A stretch of 64,000 bases of DNA, from NCBI GenBank assembly GCA_021769425.1, contig JAETSX010000021.1, positions 1 through 64,000 of the forward strand, read 5' to 3'. Within the stretch, counting starts at the first letter, position 1, and each line of letters opens with the position of its first letter. The notes under the pieces are model-generated. The model was not told the DNA's origin, did no database searches, and saw only the letters and a list, made by a program, of their open reading frames with translations. Below, piece by piece: positions 60,736-64,000 of this stretch. Position numbers and translations under genes: made by a program. The DNA is from Eubacterium sp. Its GTDB lineage: Bacteria > Bacillota > Clostridia > Lachnospirales > Lachnospiraceae.

Positions 60736-62319
60736 ATGAAAGAAAAAAATCTTTTAGGCAGCAAATATTTTCTATATGTTACAGAATTTTTTTCCGGCAT
60801 GTCCGTGATGGCTGTGGAATTGGGCGCAAGCCGGCTGATGGCCCCCTATTTCAGTTCCTCCCAGATTGTGTGGACAGTCATTATCGGCGTCATTATGATT
60901 GCCATGGCTCTGGGAAACGTATGGGGCGGCCGTCTGGCAGACAAGTCTCATTCCCCGGACAGGCTGTATGGCAGGCTGCTGCTGGCTGCTGTCTGGATTG
61001 CGCTGATTCCCTTCGCAGGAAGGTATCTGATTGGCGGGATCTCACTGTTGCTGGCCGCATTTATCACCAGAAATTTTCTGGTATGGGCCGCTCTCTTTGC
61101 CTGTCTCGCCGTATTTGCTTTTCCCTGTGTCCTCCTTGGGACTGTCACACCATCTCTGGTCAAATATGCAGTAAACAGCCTGGACAGCAACGGAAGAACC
61201 GTAGGGGAACTGAACGCTTTAAATACCATCGGAAGCATTATCGGAACTTTTCTGCCTACCTTTGTCACCATTCCATCCGTGGGAACAGCGGTAACTTTTT
61301 TGATTTTTTCCGGCGTATTGGCCTGTATCAGTATCCTGTATTTTCTCTCCCTGCGCAAAAATATGGTAAAATGCGCACTGACCCTTGCACTGATTCTTGC
61401 GCTTGGGCTGACCTCCTCCACTTACAGCTTTGCCTTCTGGGAAAAAGATATTACACTGGAGGATGAATCCATCTACAATTATCTGCAGGTAAAAGAAACA
61501 GATTCCTCCGTCATTCTGTCCACAAATGTGCTATTCGGCGTACAGTCCATTCTGATGAAAGACGCCCGTCTTACCGGCATGTACTATGATTACGCACTGG
61601 CCGCGCCCCTGATGGCGGGCATCGCCAAAGACAGGCCCGGAGATATTCTGATACTGGGCCTGGGCACCGGCACCTTCGCCAAATACTGCAGCGAATATTT
61701 TCCGGGATGTTCCATTGAAGGTGTGGAGATTGATGAAAAAATTGCCAATCTTGCAACGGAATATTTTGAACTGCCGGATTCTGTACAAGTGTCCGTCTAT
61801 GACGGACGCTCCTATCTGGCAGCCTCTGACAAAACATATGATGTAATTATGGTGGACGCCTATCAGGACATTACAATTCCTTTTCAAATGTCCTCCAGGG
61901 AATTTTTCACAGAAGTGGCCAAACATTTAAATCCTGACGGCGTAATGGTGGTAAATATGAATATGAAATCCGGCTCCAAAGACTCCATCAACGATTATCT
62001 CTGCGATACGATAGGTTCTGTATTTGAATTTGTTTACACTGCTCCGGTAAACGGCGGGACCAACTGCGAGGTGTTTGCCTTTCAAAATCCTGAGGTTATG
62101 GAAACCTTTTCAGCCAAAAGAGGCGCCCTCACAGATCCAGCCCTTTCCGATATGATGGAAACCGTTTCCGGACAGTTATCCCGGCGGGAATCCGGAGATT
62201 TGATTCTGACAGACGACAAAGCCCCTGTGGAGCTTCTGGGAATGCGGGTACTGGATGAAATTATCGCGGAAGAACTGGACTATTACCGGGATCTGTATCT
62301 AGGGGAACTATTTCCGTAA
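60736..62319 (+). CDS. Membrane-fused spermidine synthase-like protein
   Basis: This 527-residue protein has seven to eight membrane helices in the first 225 residues and a C-terminal spermidine-synthase-type Rossmann domain. The membrane part includes GASRLMAPYFSSSQIVWT and NTIGSIIGTFLPTF. The soluble part has the nucleotide motif DILILGLGTGTFAKY, VEIDEKIANLATEYF and MVDAYQDITIPFQMSS. Such fusions are widespread but rarely tested, and aminopropyl transfer is assumed from the fold. ATG 60736 has AAAGGTGG. It is monocistronic. Confidence 0.85.
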   Translation: MKEKNLLGSKYFLYVTEFFSGMSVMAVELGASRLMAPYFSSSQIVWTVIIGVIMIAMALGNVWGGRLADKSHSPDRLYGRLLLAAVWIALIPFAGRYLIGGISLLLAAFITRNFLVWAALFACLAVFAFPCVLLGTVTPSLVKYAVNSLDSNGRTVGELNALNTIGSIIGTFLPTFVTIPSVGTAVTFLIFSGVLACISILYFLSLRKNMVKCALTLALILALGLTSSTYSFAFWEKDITLEDESIYNYLQVKETDSSVILSTNVLFGVQSILMKDARLTGMYYDYALAAPLMAGIAKDRPGDILILGLGTGTFAKYCSEYFPGCSIEGVEIDEKIANLATEYFELPDSVQVSVYDGRSYLAASDKTYDVIMVDAYQDITIPFQMSSREFFTEVAKHLNPDGVMVVNMNMKSGSKDSINDYLCDTIGSVFEFVYTAPVNGGTNCEVFAFQNPEVMETFSAKRGALTDPALSDMMETVSGQLSRRESGDLILTDDKAPVELLGMRVLDEIIAEELDYYRDLYLGELFP

Positions 62320-62377
62320 AACTGTAAAGACCCCTTGACTCCTGTCACGCTTTTCTTTACAAGGCGCCTCCTGCAAT

Positions 62378-62470
62378 TATACTCACGAACATACTTATTT
62401 GCCAAATCATTTGCTTTTTTCCTCAAAGCTATGAACAATCTTCTGGCAAATGATTTCGCTCACGGGTATA
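62378..62470 (-). repeat. 92-bp palindromic intergenic repeat, copy 3
   Basis: Its reverse complement differs from 3491-3582 at only about four positions, including one inserted base. It starts TATACTCACGAAC and ends CGCTCACGGGTATA. It lies between the convergent spermidine-synthase-like and GH5 genes. Confidence 0.85.
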
Positions 62471-62561
62471 TGTCCGTGTACGAATATGAAACATTCTCTG
62501 TCTCATGCTGCTTTAACAGCCATTTCCCTGAATGGTATGAGAACGCATGGACTTTTATCTC

Positions 62562-63614
62562 CTACTGCTTCCACTGTTTTAACAGCCATTTCCCCCAGGG
62601 CGTCAAATCCCCGGATTTCCAACCGGAGGTCTTGCCGCAGGAAGATTTCAGCAAAGCGGAACTTTCTGGTTTATTGGAAAGATTCCAGCCGATATAGCTT
62701 ATTTTATTCCTGTTTAAAAATTTTATCCAACAGCTGCCCTCTGCCTTGTTCAACGCTCCGTTTCCGGAGGCGTCTGAGATGCCGAACTCTGACACAAACA
62801 GCGGCAGCCCCCGATCTAATGCCGCCTGGGCCTTCTCCCTTAAGAATTCCCCATGGGTTCCTGCGTAAAAATGCAGGGTATACATAAGGTTTTTATACCC
62901 CCGGATGGGATTTTCCGCTGCAAGGTCTACATCCTGGGACCAGTTGGGCGTCCCGATGAGAATTACAGCGTTTTTATCCCTGGCGCGAATCACTTTTACC
63001 GCCTTTTCGGCATAAGATTTGATGGTATCCCAGGAAACGCCGCCGTTTGGCTCATTGCAGATTTCATAGATTACATTGGTGCGGTTTTTATATTTGGAAG
63101 CCATTTTCCGAAAGAAGGCAAGGGATTCCTTCTGATAAGTCTTAGGATTGCCGTCGCTTAAGATATGCCAGTCGATAATCACATATAAACCTGCCTTTGC
63201 GGCATACCGCACACCCTGGTCAATTTTCTTTTCCAGGGCTTTTCGGTTGGCCTTGTCTCCGGTGCAGTAACCATTGTATTCGCCGGTATACATAGCCAGG
63301 CGCACGGCATTGATGCGCCAGTTCTTTTTCATATAAGTAAATGCTTTCTGGTTCACATACTGTGGGTACCAGGAAAGGCCGTGGGTGCTGACCCCTTTCA
63401 GTTGGACCGCTTTTCCTTTTGCATTCACTAGCTGGGTGCCTTTCACTTTCAGCGCCGGAAGTTTTGCTCCGTAAACCGGCAGTGTCCTAGAGGTCATGGA
63501 AGCTTCTCTGCCGGATGTAAGCCCCTGGCCGTAGACCGGCAGCGTTCCCATTGCCATGGCGCACGCCATAACAAATGCACAGATGAAATGAAGCAGATTT
63601 CTCTTTTTTCTCAT
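62562..63614 (-). CDS. Secreted GH5 endoglucanase
   Basis: A 350-residue cellulase-type glycoside hydrolase. The N-terminus is a signal peptide (LLHFICAFVMACAMAMGTLP), followed by a short linker in which TLPVYG occurs twice. The barrel has VQLKGVSTHGLSWY, the acid/base glutamate in YEICNEPNGGVSW, and the nucleophile glutamate in LFVSEFGISD. The pattern fits GH5 subfamily 2. There is no carbohydrate-binding or anchoring domain. The start at 63614 gives a compact signal peptide; a GTG and an ATG lie just upstream. It would cleave beta-1,4-glucan outside the cell. Confidence 0.92.
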   Translation of the reverse strand: MRKKRNLLHFICAFVMACAMAMGTLPVYGQGLTSGREASMTSRTLPVYGAKLPALKVKGTQLVNAKGKAVQLKGVSTHGLSWYPQYVNQKAFTYMKKNWRINAVRLAMYTGEYNGYCTGDKANRKALEKKIDQGVRYAAKAGLYVIIDWHILSDGNPKTYQKESLAFFRKMASKYKNRTNVIYEICNEPNGGVSWDTIKSYAEKAVKVIRARDKNAVILIGTPNWSQDVDLAAENPIRGYKNLMYTLHFYAGTHGEFLREKAQAALDRGLPLFVSEFGISDASGNGALNKAEGSCWIKFLNRNKISYIGWNLSNKPESSALLKSSCGKTSGWKSGDLTPWGKWLLKQWKQ

Positions 63615-63626
63615 ATTTGTCACCAT

Positions 63627-64000
63627 TCCTTTCCGAGCGCAGACAGCATGTGATATCTGTCCAATTCCTCCACTTTTCTTTTACGGCAGGCATGCCCTTC
63701 CTATTGCCCCAAATTTTTCTTATCATTTCTGTGTACAGAAAAATAGGCGGGCAAGGCTTTCAGGCCTTCTCTTCAAAGCTGCTTAGCTTCGCAGCCTAGT
63801 CGGCTGCATGGAGCAAATACTGCCCACAAAATATACTCGGAGCAAATGCTGCTATGCCCAAACGTACTGTGTACAAACACCTCTTTGAAAAAAGCCCGGA
63901 ACGAACGCAGCGATACCCCGTCAGCATACATACACAAAACCCAGATTAATCAGCAAGGCTCCTACAAAATATACATTCTACAAAATAACCTCACACTTTT
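63627..64000. other. Intergenic right end, no feature recognised
   Basis: No ORF with a ribosome site or homology was seen on either strand. The stretch carries loose repeats of GGAGCAAATNCTGC and is probably the upstream region of the GH5 gene plus the edge of the next locus. Confidence 0.5.

Overview
The window looks like chromosomal DNA of a spore-forming, low-to-moderate-GC Firmicute of class Clostridia, most likely family Lachnospiraceae. Supporting signs are the spoIIG locus (spoIIGA, sigE, sigG), spore-coat-like and Spo0E-like genes, a T-box-controlled thrS, AGGAGG-type ribosome sites, and gut-commensal style carbohydrate genes. No rRNA, tRNA, CRISPR array, phage or transposase gene was seen. 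The window is mostly core chromosome, dotted with short palindromic intergenic repeats.

Region by region. 0-3.6 kb: an NSS-type sodium symporter and the tRNA methylthiotransferase MtaB, then a small HPr-like protein whose phosphorylatable His is Asp. 4-8 kb (minus strand): prmA, rsmE, a cysteine desulfurase and thiI, a translation/tRNA-thiolation run. 8-14.3 kb (minus): a dlt-like operon encoding a J-domain protein, an AMP-forming amino-acid ligase, a fold-III PLP decarboxylase, an acyl carrier protein, an MBOAT acyltransferase and a DltD-like SGNH protein. The decarboxylase suggests that the group placed on the cell surface may not be plain D-alanine. 14.4-20.9 kb: two small coat-like proteins, a membrane XRE regulator, a DUF3089 lipoprotein, a 5'-truncated MATE transporter, an AraC regulator and a heptad-repeat protein. 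21-30 kb (minus): a raffinose/sucrose-type utilisation locus with a LacI regulator, ABC importer, GH13 amylosucrase-like enzyme and GH36 alpha-galactosidase. 30-33 kb: argS and a DapF homologue lacking both catalytic cysteines.

33.9-38.9 kb is the late-division/sporulation locus: spoIIGA-sigE on the minus strand, a beta-CASP hydrolase, and sigG on the plus strand; the sigG-hydrolase block is bracketed by copies of a 77-bp repeat. 39-41 kb holds an AraC/GyrI-like regulator and a transglutaminase-like protein. 41.2-53.3 kb is the dcw cluster, transcribed leftward: mraZ, rsmH, ftsL, two class B PBPs, mraY, murD, ftsW, ftsQ, ftsZ. murE, murF, murG and ftsA are not in it. It begins with a clear promoter followed by a 10-bp-phased array of MraZ boxes. 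53.5-64 kb: a soluble CZB chemoreceptor, a Spo0E-like peptide, a zinc phospholipase C-like protein, a DUF1540 protein, T-box/small membrane protein/thrS, a SEC-C protein, a membrane-fused spermidine-synthase-like protein and a secreted GH5 endoglucanase.

Three or more families of short repeats recur between genes: a 92-bp palindrome (3 copies), the 77-bp element (3 full copies) and a GC-rich element (2 copies plus a degenerate one). One GC-rich copy sits exactly where the MATE gene lost its start. All functional calls are made by reading motifs; no database search was run.
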